Positions 1-8,883 are shown, counted from the stretch's first letter. The stretch is DNA of 64,000 bases from Archangium primigenium (GCF_016904885.1 NZ_JADWYI010000001.1:1550001-1614000); one strand, 5' to 3'. Notes: generated by a model not told the origin, from the letters alone. Program-made: numbers and translations.

Positions 1-1010
1 CCGGCGTGCAGCGAGATGTGGACCGTCTTGCGGCCCGCCGTCTGATCGTTGAAGTCGTCGAGCGTGCCCAGGGCGAACATCTCGTCCTCGTAGTAGGCGA
101 GCGACTTCTCGTTCTCCTCGGGGGACACGAGGTTGACGCCCACCACCTGGGGCACGCGCTGGGCCAGCTCGTAGGCGTGCACCCACTGGCCGAACACGTT
201 GGCGCGCTCCGCGGTGCGGTTGGCCGAGGACAGCAGGCGCAGCTCCACGTCACAGCCGGGGTCGGCCTGGGCCGTGTCACACTTGAGCAGCTCGCGCATG
301 CCCTTGATCGTGGCGGCGATGCTGTCGGCCTGGCGGGTGAGGGAGGCCTGGAAGTCGGGCAGGGCGATGAGCTGCTCGCGCTTGGCCAGCAGCGTCGCCT
401 TGTCCCAGGCGTCGCCGGGGCGGAAGAGCCCCTCGGCGAGCCGGCCGCCCGTGCTCGCGCCAAAGCCCTGCATCAGCTCCACGTACACCTGGTTCTGGTG
501 CCCGGCGCGCGAGACGATGTCCGCGTAGCTGTCGTCGTTGCGCGAGTCGAGCTGCACCGCGCCGTACTTGCCGAAGGCGTCGAAGAAGTGCTGGTGGGCG
601 TCGAGCAGCGGCCCCTGGAAGTTCTCCATGGACCAGGCGCCCAGCACGGCGTCGTGGAAGGCCGCGTCCTCCCACGCGCGCGACAGGGGCGTGGTGCCCG
701 CGGCGCACGGGTTGCTGGCGACGTAGGTCGTCGTGTTCACGCACGCCCCGTCCTCGGCGCCCCACTGGATGAGCTTCTCGGTGGTGATGGCGCCCGAGGT
801 GTGGCTGTGCAGGTCCGCGCCCTTGGGCATCTCGTAGAAGAAGTTGAGCATCGCCGAGGCGTTGCCGCGCAGCGACTCCAGGTGGTCGCGCACCGCGTCC
901 TCGCGCACGGGCTCCGGCGCGGGCGCCGGCGGCGTGGGTTTGACATCTCCATTGCAGGCGTTGAGGCCCAGCGCCGCCAGAACTGCGAGTCCCAGGTTCT
1001 TGGTGTTCAT
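1..1010 (-). CDS. Secreted adenosine deaminase-family lipoprotein (3' part outside window)
   Basis: The reading frame starts at the ATG at 1010 and is still open at the window edge, giving 336 visible residues. The N-terminus has a short hydrophobic stretch ending in the lipobox LNAC, so an exported lipoprotein is expected. About residue 62 there is MPKGADLHSHTSG, the metal-binding HxH of the adenosine deaminase superfamily. The visible part ends in SLHAG, the start of the catalytic HAGE motif, so the glutamate and the remaining metal ligands lie outside. The family removes the amino group from adenosine or related purines with zinc. Signal-bearing members resemble the secreted ADA2/ADGF group, so a role in extracellular purine salvage is inferred. 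The gene lies downstream of a 545-base gap rich in minus-strand G runs. Substrate specificity cannot be read from this fragment. Confidence 0.85.
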   Translation of the reverse strand, partial: MNTKNLGLAVLAALGLNACNGDVKPTPPAPAPEPVREDAVRDHLESLRGNASAMLNFFYEMPKGADLHSHTSGAITTEKLIQWGAEDGACVNTTTYVASNPCAAGTTPLSRAWEDAAFHDAVLGAWSMENFQGPLLDAHQHFFDAFGKYGAVQLDSRNDDSYADIVSRAGHQNQVYVELMQGFGASTGGRLAEGLFRPGDAWDKATLLAKREQLIALPDFQASLTRQADSIAATIKGMRELLKCDTAQADPGCDVELRLLSSANRTAERANVFGQWVHAYELAQRVPQVVGVNLVSPEENEKSLAYYEDEMFALGTLDDFNDQTAGRKTVHISLHA

Positions 1011-1555
1011 CCGGTGTGTGCACGCGGCGGGGTCGGTGCCGCGTGGCTCCCCTTTGCGGAAGGCCCCGCACCTTACGGGGCCCACACCGAGGGTCCGGAC
1101 GAATTCGCCAGAAGGATGTTCGGAAGGGGTGGTTCGTGCGCGCGCGACTGGAATTTCCCGTTGGGGATGGAGCGGGAGCGGCCCGCAAAAGAATCGGGGA
1201 GGAGCCGCCCCCAGCGACCCCTCCCCGACGGATGCCCTTTGCTCTCACTTCCCCCGAAGTGGTCCTGCCCCCGTTACAGCTCGGTTCCCGCTCTGAAAAT
1301 GTTCGCCCCGTCCCGCCCGTCCAACCCCGCCGCCCGTCCTGCCCCGCCCGTCCCGCCCCGCCCCGCCCGTCTTGCCCCGTCCGACCCGCCCTGACTTCTT
1401 GCGTGAGTCCTATAGCAGGGCGCGTGCCAGGGTCCGCGGGCCTGGCGAGGCTCCTGATTTCAAGGGGTTGGACGCGGCCCGGGCCGGAACCTGCCCCGGA
1501 GGGCAGTAAGAGTTACGGCGGCGGACGTTGGGCGGGGAAGAAGTTTCTCCAGTCT
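1011..1555. other. Intergenic region with a C-run tract (minus-strand G-quadruplex potential)
   Basis: This 545-base gap separates two minus-strand genes. I see no convincing gene in it; the open frames crossing it are unsupported extensions. It should hold the promoter and leader of the adenosine deaminase gene. Its distinctive element is 1306-1391, where the plus strand has 14 runs of three or four C, most separated by one to three bases. On the minus strand, which is the coding sense of the downstream gene, these are G runs; the segment opposite 1352-1368 reads GGGCGGGGCGGGGCGGG, a textbook four-run motif with single-base loops. Confidence 0.6.
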
Positions 1556-3007
1556 TCAGGGTGCGGGCGCGGGAGCGCAGCTGTCCTGGGGCCGGAAGGG
1601 CAGGGACCACAGCTCGTGGCCGTGCACCCCGTCATTGGCGATGAAGAAGACGTCCCAGCTCGAGCGGGCGAACAGGCGGGGCTCGGCGTCCTGCAGGTGG
1701 ATGGCCACCGCGTCGAGCGGCCAGGTGTTCTCCGCCGTGCCGTCGCTCGTCCAGGCCTGGTGGCCGAGGCCCGACACCCGCGCGGAGAAGAACAGGTGGT
1801 TCTGCAGGGCCACGAGGCCGCGGGGCTCGCCGCCTTCCGCGCCCGGCCGCAGGTCCACCACGAGCGTGGTGCCCACGGCGGTGCCGTCGCTCGTCCACAG
1901 CTCCCGGCCGCGCGCCTGGTCGTCCGCGCTGAAGTAGAGCCGCTCCCCGGCGACCACGAGCGACGCGGGCGAGGAGCCGGCCGGGCCCAGGGCGATGTCC
2001 GCCACGAGCACCGTGCCCTGGGCCGTGCCATCGCTCTTCCACAGCTCGTCCCCGAGGCTGTCCGTGTCGAACCCCCCGGCGCCCGCGCCGAAGTACAGCC
2101 CGCCGCCCATCGCCGTCAGGTCATGCGGCGGCGTGCCGGTGAAGCGCCGCAGGGCGGTGCTGCGCCAGGTCTTGGTGTCGGTGACGTACAGGTCCGTGGC
2201 GCCCCGGCCCAGGTGGTGCAGGTAGAAGAGCCGGTTGTTCACCGGCGTGAGCGTCGAGAAGGCCGTCTCCATCGTGGAGCTGAACAGCGGCGTCAGGCCG
2301 TTGATGAGGCCGGTGCTCTTCCAGAGCGTGGGCCGGCCCTGCGCGTCGTTGCTGACGAAGACGAGCTGGCGGCTCCAGGAGGTGAGCTGGTGGAGGCCCG
2401 CGTCACCCGGGCCGGGCACCAGCTCGTGCAGGAGGGCGGTGCCCGCCTCGGTGCCATCGCTGCGCCACAGCTCGCGGCCGTTCACCCCGTCGTCCGCGGT
2501 GAAGTAGAGCACGCCGTTGACGACGAGGAGCTCCTGGGGCCCCGCGCCCGCCTGCCCCGGCCACACGTCCTTCACCAGCACCGTGCCCACGTCGGTGCCA
2601 TCGCTCTTCCACAGCTCGGCGCCGTGCTCGCCGTCGTTCGCGACGAAGTAGGTGGTGCCCCCCATCTGCACCAGCTCCCGGGCGCCCGAGCTCTCCGCGC
2701 CTGGCAGGATGTCCTTCACCAGATGGGTGCCCACCCCGCCGGGCCCGCTGCTCGCCCACAGCTCGCGGCCGTGCTCCCCGTCATCCGCGGTGAAGAACAT
2801 GCGGCCGCGCAGCCCATCCACCAGCTCGCGCGGGTGCGAGCCGGCCAGCCCCGGCAACAGGTCCCCGCGCAGCGCCGCCGTCCGTCCGCAGGGCAGCCAT
2901 TTGCCGCCCACCCGCGGCTCCGGGGTATCGGAGCCAGCAGCTCCCGAGGTGGACAGCATCAGCAACGCCAGGGTCGTGGACCAGGACAACATGTGGAAGC
3001 ACTCCAA
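1556..3007 (-). CDS. Secreted ELWxxDGT-repeat protein
   Basis: A 483-residue protein with an N-terminal signal-like segment (residues 5-25, LSWSTTLALLMLSTSGAAG). The body is built from repeats of about 50 residues with the core ELWKSDGT or variants (GRELWRSDGT, DELWKSDGT, GRELWTSDGT), usually preceded by YFxADDGxHG and followed by GTxLVxDxxPG. At least six copies are recognisable from about residue 65 to the C-terminus. These are the ELWxxDGT repeats (hyalin-like, propeller-forming) abundant in secreted proteins of myxobacteria. No catalytic motif is visible, so surface binding or adhesion is inferred only by analogy. It lies upstream of, and in the same direction as, the adenosine deaminase gene, but the long gap argues against one operon. 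Confidence 0.85.
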   Translation of the reverse strand: MECFHMLSWSTTLALLMLSTSGAAGSDTPEPRVGGKWLPCGRTAALRGDLLPGLAGSHPRELVDGLRGRMFFTADDGEHGRELWASSGPGGVGTHLVKDILPGAESSGARELVQMGGTTYFVANDGEHGAELWKSDGTDVGTVLVKDVWPGQAGAGPQELLVVNGVLYFTADDGVNGRELWRSDGTEAGTALLHELVPGPGDAGLHQLTSWSRQLVFVSNDAQGRPTLWKSTGLINGLTPLFSSTMETAFSTLTPVNNRLFYLHHLGRGATDLYVTDTKTWRSTALRRFTGTPPHDLTAMGGGLYFGAGAGGFDTDSLGDELWKSDGTAQGTVLVADIALGPAGSSPASLVVAGERLYFSADDQARGRELWTSDGTAVGTTLVVDLRPGAEGGEPRGLVALQNHLFFSARVSGLGHQAWTSDGTAENTWPLDAVAIHLQDAEPRLFARSSWDVFFIANDGVHGHELWSLPFRPQDSCAPAPAP

Positions 3008-3166
3008 GTGGGTGTGTGTGGTCCATGGTGGGGTCCCTGGCTGGAGTGTTCATTCGTTCGGAAGTCGGGGCCTTTCCCCATCCACAAGACAGTCATGGCG
3101 GGGTCCTCGGCCCCTGCTTGCTCGGCAGGAGGAGGGCCAGTCCTGGCGAGCGTCCTGCTTGGTGGA

Positions 3167-4915
3167 ATGAGGCGGCGCACCTTGCCCGCCGTGAGGAAGA
3201 CACTCCTGTTGGCTGGTCTGATCACCGTGCTCGCCGCGTGTTCTCTCCCGAAGCCAGAGGGCTCCGAGCGCTCCGAGGACGTGTCGCCCTGGCCGCCCTC
3301 CGTGCCGAAGGGACCCGCGCAACCGCCACCCCCTCCGGTGGGAGCGGCGTGTGAGGTGCCCGCGCCGCTGCCCTCCGCGCCGACGCTCTCCTGGCCGGTG
3401 GCGGAGGCGTGGGTCTCCGCGGAGGCGCTGACGCTCCAGGTGGGGGAGGCGTCGGCTTCCGGGAGCGCGGTGCCCACGCGGGCGCGGTTCGAGCTCTGGT
3501 CCATGGAGGGTGACGCGCCGCTGGGGCTTATCTGGTCCGCCTCGAGGGAGGCGCCGGCCTCGCTCACCCAGGCACGGCTGGCCGAGGGCTCGTTCGTGGG
3601 CGGCAAGGGGACGCTGTCCGAGCGGAAGCGGTACGCGGCGCGGGTGCGCTACGGCTACGCACCCGCGTCATGCGAGGTCTGGGGCGGGTGGAGCGCCTGG
3701 CGCTTCTTCCGCGCGGATGACTCCTCCGGAGAACTCTTCGATGAAACGCGCGTGCTGGAGTTCCATCTCGACATCCCTCCGGCGTCCTGGGCCGCGATGA
3801 ACGCGGAGGCCGTGCCGCCCGACTGTGTCCCGCACACGCGTGAGGACCACCGGGCCACCCTGCGCCTGGGCGAGCGGGTCTTCGAGAACGTGGGCGTGCA
3901 CGTGAAGGGCGGTTGTGGCTCGGCGCGCACGCTCGAGGGCAAGGCGTCCTTCAAGGTGGACTTGGAGTGGGACGATCCCTCGGCGCCCGGCTGTCCGAAG
4001 TCACGGGAGCTGTTCGGACGGAAGAACCTCACCTTCGACAGCAACGTGCAGGACCCCACGCAGATGAACGCGCGGCTGGGGTACGCGTTCTTCCGGGCGT
4101 TGGGTATGCCGGCACCCCGGGTCGCGTCGGTGCGGATGTTCGTCAATGGCGAATATTGGGGCCTCTACACGCATGTGGAGTCGATCGACCGCAGGTTCCT
4201 GGCGCGCTGGTTCGAGGACAAGGACGGCGCGTTGTACGAGGGCGCGTACTGGTGCGACCTCCTTCCCGAGAACGTGCCGGGGCCGGGCGAGGATCCAAGC
4301 GGCTTCTGCCTGGAGCGCAAGCTCTCGGGCGAAGGCGTGTGTGGCTCGGGCGGGGAGGAGGACGGTTACGCGCCCTTGCGCGAGCTCACGCGGCGCCTGG
4401 CGGCCCTGCCCCCGGGCGGCTTCTACCCGCAGGTGGGCGCGTTCCTCGATTACGAGCGCTTCCTCACCACATGGGCCATCGAGGGGGTCCTCGCGCACTG
4501 GGATGGGTACTCGTTCGACACGCGCAACAACTACCGGGTGTACCGGGATCCCTCGACGGGCCTCTGGACGCTGCTGTCGGGCGGGATCGATCAAACGTTT
4601 GGTCACCGCTCGGGGCGGGGCGCGGGCCTGGAACAGGACCCGTGGGATGTGGCGGGTCTGCTCGCGGCGCGGTGCATGGAGGAAGCGGACTGCCGGATGG
4701 CCATGGCCACGCGGATGGAGGAGGTGACGCGGGCCTTCGCGACCGCGGGACTCGAGGCCCGGGCCAGGGACATCCGGAGTCAGATCGCCTCGGATGTCCA
4801 CGCGGATCCGCGCAAGGAGTCGTCGAATGCCGGGTTCGACGCGGCCGTGGAGCGGACACTTCGTTTCATCCGCGAGCGTCCGGACCGGATGCGCGAGTTC
4901 TCGTCTCCGGACTGA
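3167..4915 (+). CDS. CotH-family lipoprotein
   Basis: I start this 582-residue protein at the ATG at 3167; the frame is open for a further 2.1 kb upstream, but that part has no gene-like features. The N-terminus is basic (MRRRTLPAVRK), followed by a hydrophobic core and the lipobox VLAAC, then a Pro-rich linker, so it is an exported lipoprotein. From about residue 190 it resembles CotH proteins: FHLDIPPASW at the domain start, VGVHVKGG, KASFKVDLEW, NLTFDSN, and near residue 465 the motif GGIDQTFG after an NNYRVY strand. CotH of Bacillus spore coats is an atypical secreted protein kinase; other family members may be structural. A GTG at 3191 is an alternative start. It converges with the next gene, leaving only 5 bases between stop codons and no room for a separate terminator. 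Confidence 0.82.
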   Translation: MRRRTLPAVRKTLLLAGLITVLAACSLPKPEGSERSEDVSPWPPSVPKGPAQPPPPPVGAACEVPAPLPSAPTLSWPVAEAWVSAEALTLQVGEASASGSAVPTRARFELWSMEGDAPLGLIWSASREAPASLTQARLAEGSFVGGKGTLSERKRYAARVRYGYAPASCEVWGGWSAWRFFRADDSSGELFDETRVLEFHLDIPPASWAAMNAEAVPPDCVPHTREDHRATLRLGERVFENVGVHVKGGCGSARTLEGKASFKVDLEWDDPSAPGCPKSRELFGRKNLTFDSNVQDPTQMNARLGYAFFRALGMPAPRVASVRMFVNGEYWGLYTHVESIDRRFLARWFEDKDGALYEGAYWCDLLPENVPGPGEDPSGFCLERKLSGEGVCGSGGEEDGYAPLRELTRRLAALPPGGFYPQVGAFLDYERFLTTWAIEGVLAHWDGYSFDTRNNYRVYRDPSTGLWTLLSGGIDQTFGHRSGRGAGLEQDPWDVAGLLAARCMEEADCRMAMATRMEEVTRAFATAGLEARARDIRSQIASDVHADPRKESSNAGFDAAVERTLRFIRERPDRMREFSSPD

Positions 4916-4920
4916 CGGCG

Positions 4921-5865
4921 TCACTCCTCGCGGGTGGGCTTCCTCTCCAGGAGCTTGCCCCCCAGGTATTGATAGTGCTGGGTGTCGCGTTCGATGTTGC
5001 TCTCGGCGCCTGTGTTCATGTCCACCTGGAGCCGCGTGCGGCGCACGGCGATGTCCAGACCCTGGTCGGAAGGCGTGACCTCGACCTCCGCGAGCGACGA
5101 GCGCTTGGTCGTCGCCTCCAGTTCATCGCGCCGGATATCCACCGCGAGCAGCTCCTGGAAGAGGGGGTTGTCCAGGCGGATGAAGGTCTTGCGGACCCCA
5201 TTGAGCCGCGCGTCGCCTTGGAGCGAGTCCGTGATCTCCAGCACCGGCGGCGCCGAGGCGAATTCGTGAACGGTCAGGGTCTGGATCGCGCCCCGACGGG
5301 TCGCGGCCAGGACGCGCGCCTTCTTGCCAGAACGCGCCACCCACGCCACATAGCCCGCGCAGTCGGGGTCCACGGACGCGGAGTAGACGAGCATTCGCGA
5401 ACTGTTCGAGGGGACCAAGCGACGTGTGAATCGCGCACACCAGCCGCGCCGGGCTTTGGGTGCTTTCGCGAAGAGGATCGCACCTGCCGCCTCGTCTGAG
5501 AGCAGTGCTTGCGTGCCCAGGGGCTCCAGACGGGACCGGAACGCGTAGTTGATGCTCTGCTTGTCCAGCGTGACCTTCACGACTTCCTCCGGGTTTCCCT
5601 CCCACTTCTTCCCTCCCTCGGAGGAGAGCACGGTGACGAGCGTGCCCGTCGCCACATGGGTCATGTCCTCCACCTTGGGCTTGCTGCCTCGGAACACCTC
5701 CAACCGCCGCACGGACCTCGCCTCGAAAGGGGCTTGGGCGTCATTCGCCTGAAGAGGGGTGGGCGAGGGCTCGGCTCGCGCGCTACTACTGGAGAGTGCC
5801 AGGACGGCCATGCGAAGCCAGTGGGCGCCGGGTCGGAGAGACGAGACGAAAGAAGTTTGTTTCAT
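4921..5865 (-). CDS. Secreted protein of unknown function
   Basis: From the ATG at 5865 the product is 314 residues. The first 31 residues (MKQTSFVSSLRPGAHWLRMA, then a small-residue stretch ending SSARAEP) look like a Sec signal peptide with an Ala-x-Ala cleavage site, so export to the periplasm or beyond is expected. The longer frame up to 6168 was not used because it would place the signal peptide internally. I do not recognise a domain. The body has VGTLVTVLSS- and EVEVTPSDQG-like strand patterns suggesting a beta-rich fold, and only two cysteines (in RRGWCARF and VDPDCAGY), which could form a disulphide. Its 3' end faces a CotH gene; its 5' end faces the lower-G+C propeller locus across a 327-base gap. 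Confidence 0.7.
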   Translation of the reverse strand: MKQTSFVSSLRPGAHWLRMAVLALSSSSARAEPSPTPLQANDAQAPFEARSVRRLEVFRGSKPKVEDMTHVATGTLVTVLSSEGGKKWEGNPEEVVKVTLDKQSINYAFRSRLEPLGTQALLSDEAAGAILFAKAPKARRGWCARFTRRLVPSNSSRMLVYSASVDPDCAGYVAWVARSGKKARVLAATRRGAIQTLTVHEFASAPPVLEITDSLQGDARLNGVRKTFIRLDNPLFQELLAVDIRRDELEATTKRSSLAEVEVTPSDQGLDIAVRRTRLQVDMNTGAESNIERDTQHYQYLGGKLLERKPTREE

Positions 5866-6192
5866 GTATCCGGGAGAGTGGCTTCCCGTGAGCGTACCGC
5901 GTGGGGCGAGTTCACCGCAAGTGTTGCGGAGGACATTGTGATTCCATGCAAGAGAATGCGGCGGGTCCCGGTGCGATGGCGCTTCGCTCAGTTCGGGTCT
6001 CCGTCTGCGGTCATGCGTTTTCCGAGGAAAAACCGCTGGAAGCATAAGCTGCGTAGCTGTTCTGGGCTCACTCGGGCAAGGGCCCTGTTCAGGTGGCGAG
6101 GCTTCACTGTGGGTGTTGACTGTTGAAGAGTTATTTGTGTACGTAGGATCCTTGGTGCGACGAGGCATTCAACGCGTGAGGGATCTTTCGTG
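5866..6192. promoter_or_regulatory. Divergent promoter region
   Basis: This 327-base gap separates divergent genes and is clearly more A+T-rich than its surroundings, especially 5930-6180. I see no gene. On the plus strand TTGACT at 6116-6121 and TAGGAT at 6144-6149 are weak promoter-like hexamers, but their 22-base spacing is poor. The sequence GAGGGA at about 6178-6183 is a plausible ribosome-binding site for the ATG at 6193. Confidence 0.35.
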
Positions 6193-8079
6193 ATGCTGCG
6201 ACGAGTCAAGATAATCGCTGCAAGCTGCGTTCTGTCGTTAGGCGGTATGGGCTCGGCCCTGGCGGGTCAGACCTATACGAAGAATGCGGATTTCGATTGG
6301 GGGCAGTTGAAAGGGGTCGATCATGCGCCGCCAAACGACGACCAGTTGCAGATCACCCTCGGCGACAATCCGATTCCGCCCCCTTTCATGTGGGTGGCCA
6401 ACTTCGCCGATGGGACTGTCACCAAGATCAGCACGGATACGGGCGGACAAGTGGCCAAGTATCATTCTGTGCTGATGCGTAATTGGGATGGCTCCGTCCC
6501 GCAGGGGATCACGTTGCCAATCCCTGGTGCTGATTGCAATTCTCCCTCGCGCACGACCGTGGATGGAGATGACAATGCCTTTGTCGCCAATCGCGGATTT
6601 TGTACAGACAGTACGACCTATACGCGTGCGACAGTCACCAAGTTCGCGGGGTCGCTGGGTTATTGTGTGGATCGCAATGGGAATGGGTTGATCGACACAT
6701 CCAGGGATGTCAACGGGGATGGCGTCATTGGCCGTGAGCCGCCTGAATTCCTTGGTCAAGCGGATGAGTGCATCCTGTGGACGCGGAATTACGCGGAGAA
6801 GGGGGACTTGGGTCGATCCGTGGCGATAGACGGAGATCAGAACATCTGGTTGGGTGGGTACAGTTCATCCAAGTTGTGGAAGCTGGATGGCAAAACTGGC
6901 GCCCTGCTTCAGACGATTGATCTCAACGCCGAAAAGGGAACCATCGCCAATATCTATGGACTCGCGGTGGGCCCTGAAGGATTCATCTACACGTCGGATT
7001 TGACCGCTAAAAGACTGAGGAAGATCGATCCCAAGGCGCCCGTGGGACGACGTGTGGTGGCCGAGGTAGGAGTGTCCACTCCCACCTACGGCCTCGCGGT
7101 CGACCGGGATGGCGTTGCTTGGCTTGGAAGCTGGGCAGACGAATCTCCTGGAAGAGGCGGCGTGCTGCGGGTGGACTTCAAAACGGGCAAGGAGGAAAAA
7201 ATACTCGTGAGTTCCTCGACGGATTGCACGGGATTGACCCGTGGCGTGGCCGTGGCCGGCAATGGCGATATCTGGGTGGCTTGCTACAGCACGCATAAGT
7301 TGTTGCATTTCAGGCGCAGTCGGGTGACGGGAAGCGTGTTCTTCAACAAGAGCTATGCGACGGATAGCGGCACCTTGGGTGTGACGATCGACGATCATCA
7401 ACGTATCTGGACGTCCAATTATGATACGAATTCGGTGACCCGGGTGGACCCCGGGGCGGGGCGAGTGCAGTTGTCTCGTCCAGCAGGTGGCATACCGTAC
7501 TCATACTGGGACATGTCAGGTTATCAGTACCGTAATTCCACCATCCGCCAGGGTGAATGGGTGGTTGTTCAGGAAGGAGAAAGACTGGGCGCTCAGTGGG
7601 GAACCATCCACTGGAATCGTGAGTCGGCGGGCTCGGTCCCCGCGGAAACAGCCATCGAAGTCTCCGTACAAGCTTCGGATGATTCGCGAGCCTTGTCTTC
7701 CCAGCCTGTCTTTCCGGTGACCCGTGGCGTGTCATTCACGGGGGCTGGTGTGACGGGCCGTTACTTGCGAGTGCGAGCCGTTCTCCGCACCAAAAACCTC
7801 ACGCAGTCTCCTGTACTGAGTGACCTGAGCATCATTCCCAGTTGGAGTTGGGGAGAGTCCCCCGCCTTCATGTGTGAAGGAACGGTGGACGGGACTCCGC
7901 CCCCCCACGTGCAGCCATGTGCAATACCACAGGTCGGCATTATTGCCCGATGGCAGGGTGTTCACTGTCGGTGGTTATACGAAAACCGCTCGCGTATTCA
8001 ATCCGGCAACCGTGACGTGGAGCGACACCGCTCCTCCATCCACAGACAGGCGGCACCATACGGTGACCTTGCTCAATGA
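6193..8079 (+). CDS. Secreted NHL/Vgb-type beta-propeller protein, apparently frameshifted near its 3' end
   Basis: The ATG at 6193 follows a GAGGGA ribosome-binding site; a GTG at 6190 is alternative. A signal peptide is clear (MLRRVKIIAASCVLS, then GMGSALAGQ). Residues 55-430 carry NHL/streptogramin-lyase-like blades with repeated units such as MWVANFADGTVTKI, IWLGGYSSSKLWKL, GFIYTSDLTAKRLRKI, IWVACYSTHKLL and IWTSNYDTNSVTRVDP. Residues about 435-550 resemble a discoidin-like segment ending SPVLSDLSIIPSW. After the C7 tract at 7900-7906 the frame turns into unconvincing sequence and stops at 8079, while kelch repeats continue in the next frame. G+C is visibly lower than in neighbouring genes: the two 60-base lines I counted (6541-6600, 6601-6660) have 34 and 35 G+C. 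Acquisition by transfer is possible. No catalytic residues were identified. Confidence 0.7.
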   Translation: MLRRVKIIAASCVLSLGGMGSALAGQTYTKNADFDWGQLKGVDHAPPNDDQLQITLGDNPIPPPFMWVANFADGTVTKISTDTGGQVAKYHSVLMRNWDGSVPQGITLPIPGADCNSPSRTTVDGDDNAFVANRGFCTDSTTYTRATVTKFAGSLGYCVDRNGNGLIDTSRDVNGDGVIGREPPEFLGQADECILWTRNYAEKGDLGRSVAIDGDQNIWLGGYSSSKLWKLDGKTGALLQTIDLNAEKGTIANIYGLAVGPEGFIYTSDLTAKRLRKIDPKAPVGRRVVAEVGVSTPTYGLAVDRDGVAWLGSWADESPGRGGVLRVDFKTGKEEKILVSSSTDCTGLTRGVAVAGNGDIWVACYSTHKLLHFRRSRVTGSVFFNKSYATDSGTLGVTIDDHQRIWTSNYDTNSVTRVDPGAGRVQLSRPAGGIPYSYWDMSGYQYRNSTIRQGEWVVVQEGERLGAQWGTIHWNRESAGSVPAETAIEVSVQASDDSRALSSQPVFPVTRGVSFTGAGVTGRYLRVRAVLRTKNLTQSPVLSDLSIIPSWSWGESPAFMCEGTVDGTPPPHVQPCAIPQVGIIARWQGVHCRWLYENRSRIQSGNRDVERHRSSIHRQAAPYGDLAQ

Positions 8080-8875
8080 TGGCCGCGTCCTGGTGACTGG
8101 AGGCTCTGGCGACAGGCCGGACATGAGCACGGAAATATATGTCCCGGTCCGCGATGCGTGGGTTGCATCCTCGGCCATGGGTATGGCTCGGGTGCGGCAT
8201 ACGGCGACGTTGCTGGAGAATGGTCGGGTTCTCGTGGTGGGGGGGGCGGGCATGGCGGGCGCCACGGCGGAGTTGTACGACCCGGTCACCAATGCCTGGA
8301 TGAAGACGGGAAGTCCGCGAGAGGGTCGTCAAGATCACACGGCCACGTTGCTGAAGGATGGTCGGATTCTCGTGGTGGGGGGTGTTGATTCCAGAGGAAC
8401 GTCCTTGGCGTCGGCCGAGATTTACGACCCTGTGACGGGTTCGTGGTCGGGAGTGGACACGCTTGCCATGCGCCTGGCCCGTACCGAGCACACCGCGACC
8501 CTGTTGGCGGATGGTCGGGTGCTCGTGACCGGCAACAAGCAGGGGGTCGAGGGAGCGGAATCCGTGGAGATCTTCGATCCATCCACGCACAAGTGGTCGT
8601 CTGCGGCCAGCATGCATAACAAACGCTCCATGCATGCGGCGGTGCTGCTGAAGACAGGTCATGTTCTCGTGTCGGGCGGGTATCACGACTACGAGCGGAT
8701 TCTCAAGGAAGCAGAACTGTACGACCCTGCCACCGGCATCTGGCGCGCGGCCGGAGAGATGAAGCTGCCTCGCTACGAGCACTCCCTCACCTTGCTGCTC
8801 AATGGTGAGGTGCTGGCGATCGCTGGAATCGGCTCTCCGGAGGCGCAGACGTCCTCGGAGATCTTCTCGCCGTGA
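7874..8875 (+). CDS. Kelch-repeat protein or the C-terminal half of the preceding propeller gene
   Basis: This frame (333 residues from a GTG at 7874) contains six or seven kelch/galactose-oxidase-type repeats of about 50 residues. The pattern is HTATLLxDGRVLVVGG, then AELYDPxTxxW, and repeats begin soon after the C7 tract with ALLPDGRVFTVGG. It has no signal peptide and no good ribosome-binding site of its own, and it overlaps the upstream propeller frame by about 200 bases. The simplest reading is one secreted protein of about 890 residues (6193-8875) broken by a one-base length change in the C tract. Alternatives are a sequencing error, a real inactivating mutation, slippage-based expression, or a translationally coupled second gene. 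The kelch blades resemble those of the secreted protein at 12405-14063. Confidence 0.7.
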   Translation: MKERWTGLRPPTCSHVQYHRSALLPDGRVFTVGGYTKTARVFNPATVTWSDTAPPSTDRRHHTVTLLNDGRVLVTGGSGDRPDMSTEIYVPVRDAWVASSAMGMARVRHTATLLENGRVLVVGGAGMAGATAELYDPVTNAWMKTGSPREGRQDHTATLLKDGRILVVGGVDSRGTSLASAEIYDPVTGSWSGVDTLAMRLARTEHTATLLADGRVLVTGNKQGVEGAESVEIFDPSTHKWSSAASMHNKRSMHAAVLLKTGHVLVSGGYHDYERILKEAELYDPATGIWRAAGEMKLPRYEHSLTLLLNGEVLAIAGIGSPEAQTSSEIFSP

Positions 8876-8883
8876 GTTCCTGA

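Noticed and set aside
1016-3166. N-terminal extension of the CotH frame
   Set aside because: The extension is antisense to the ELWxxDGT protein and would put the lipoprotein signal in the middle of the chain.
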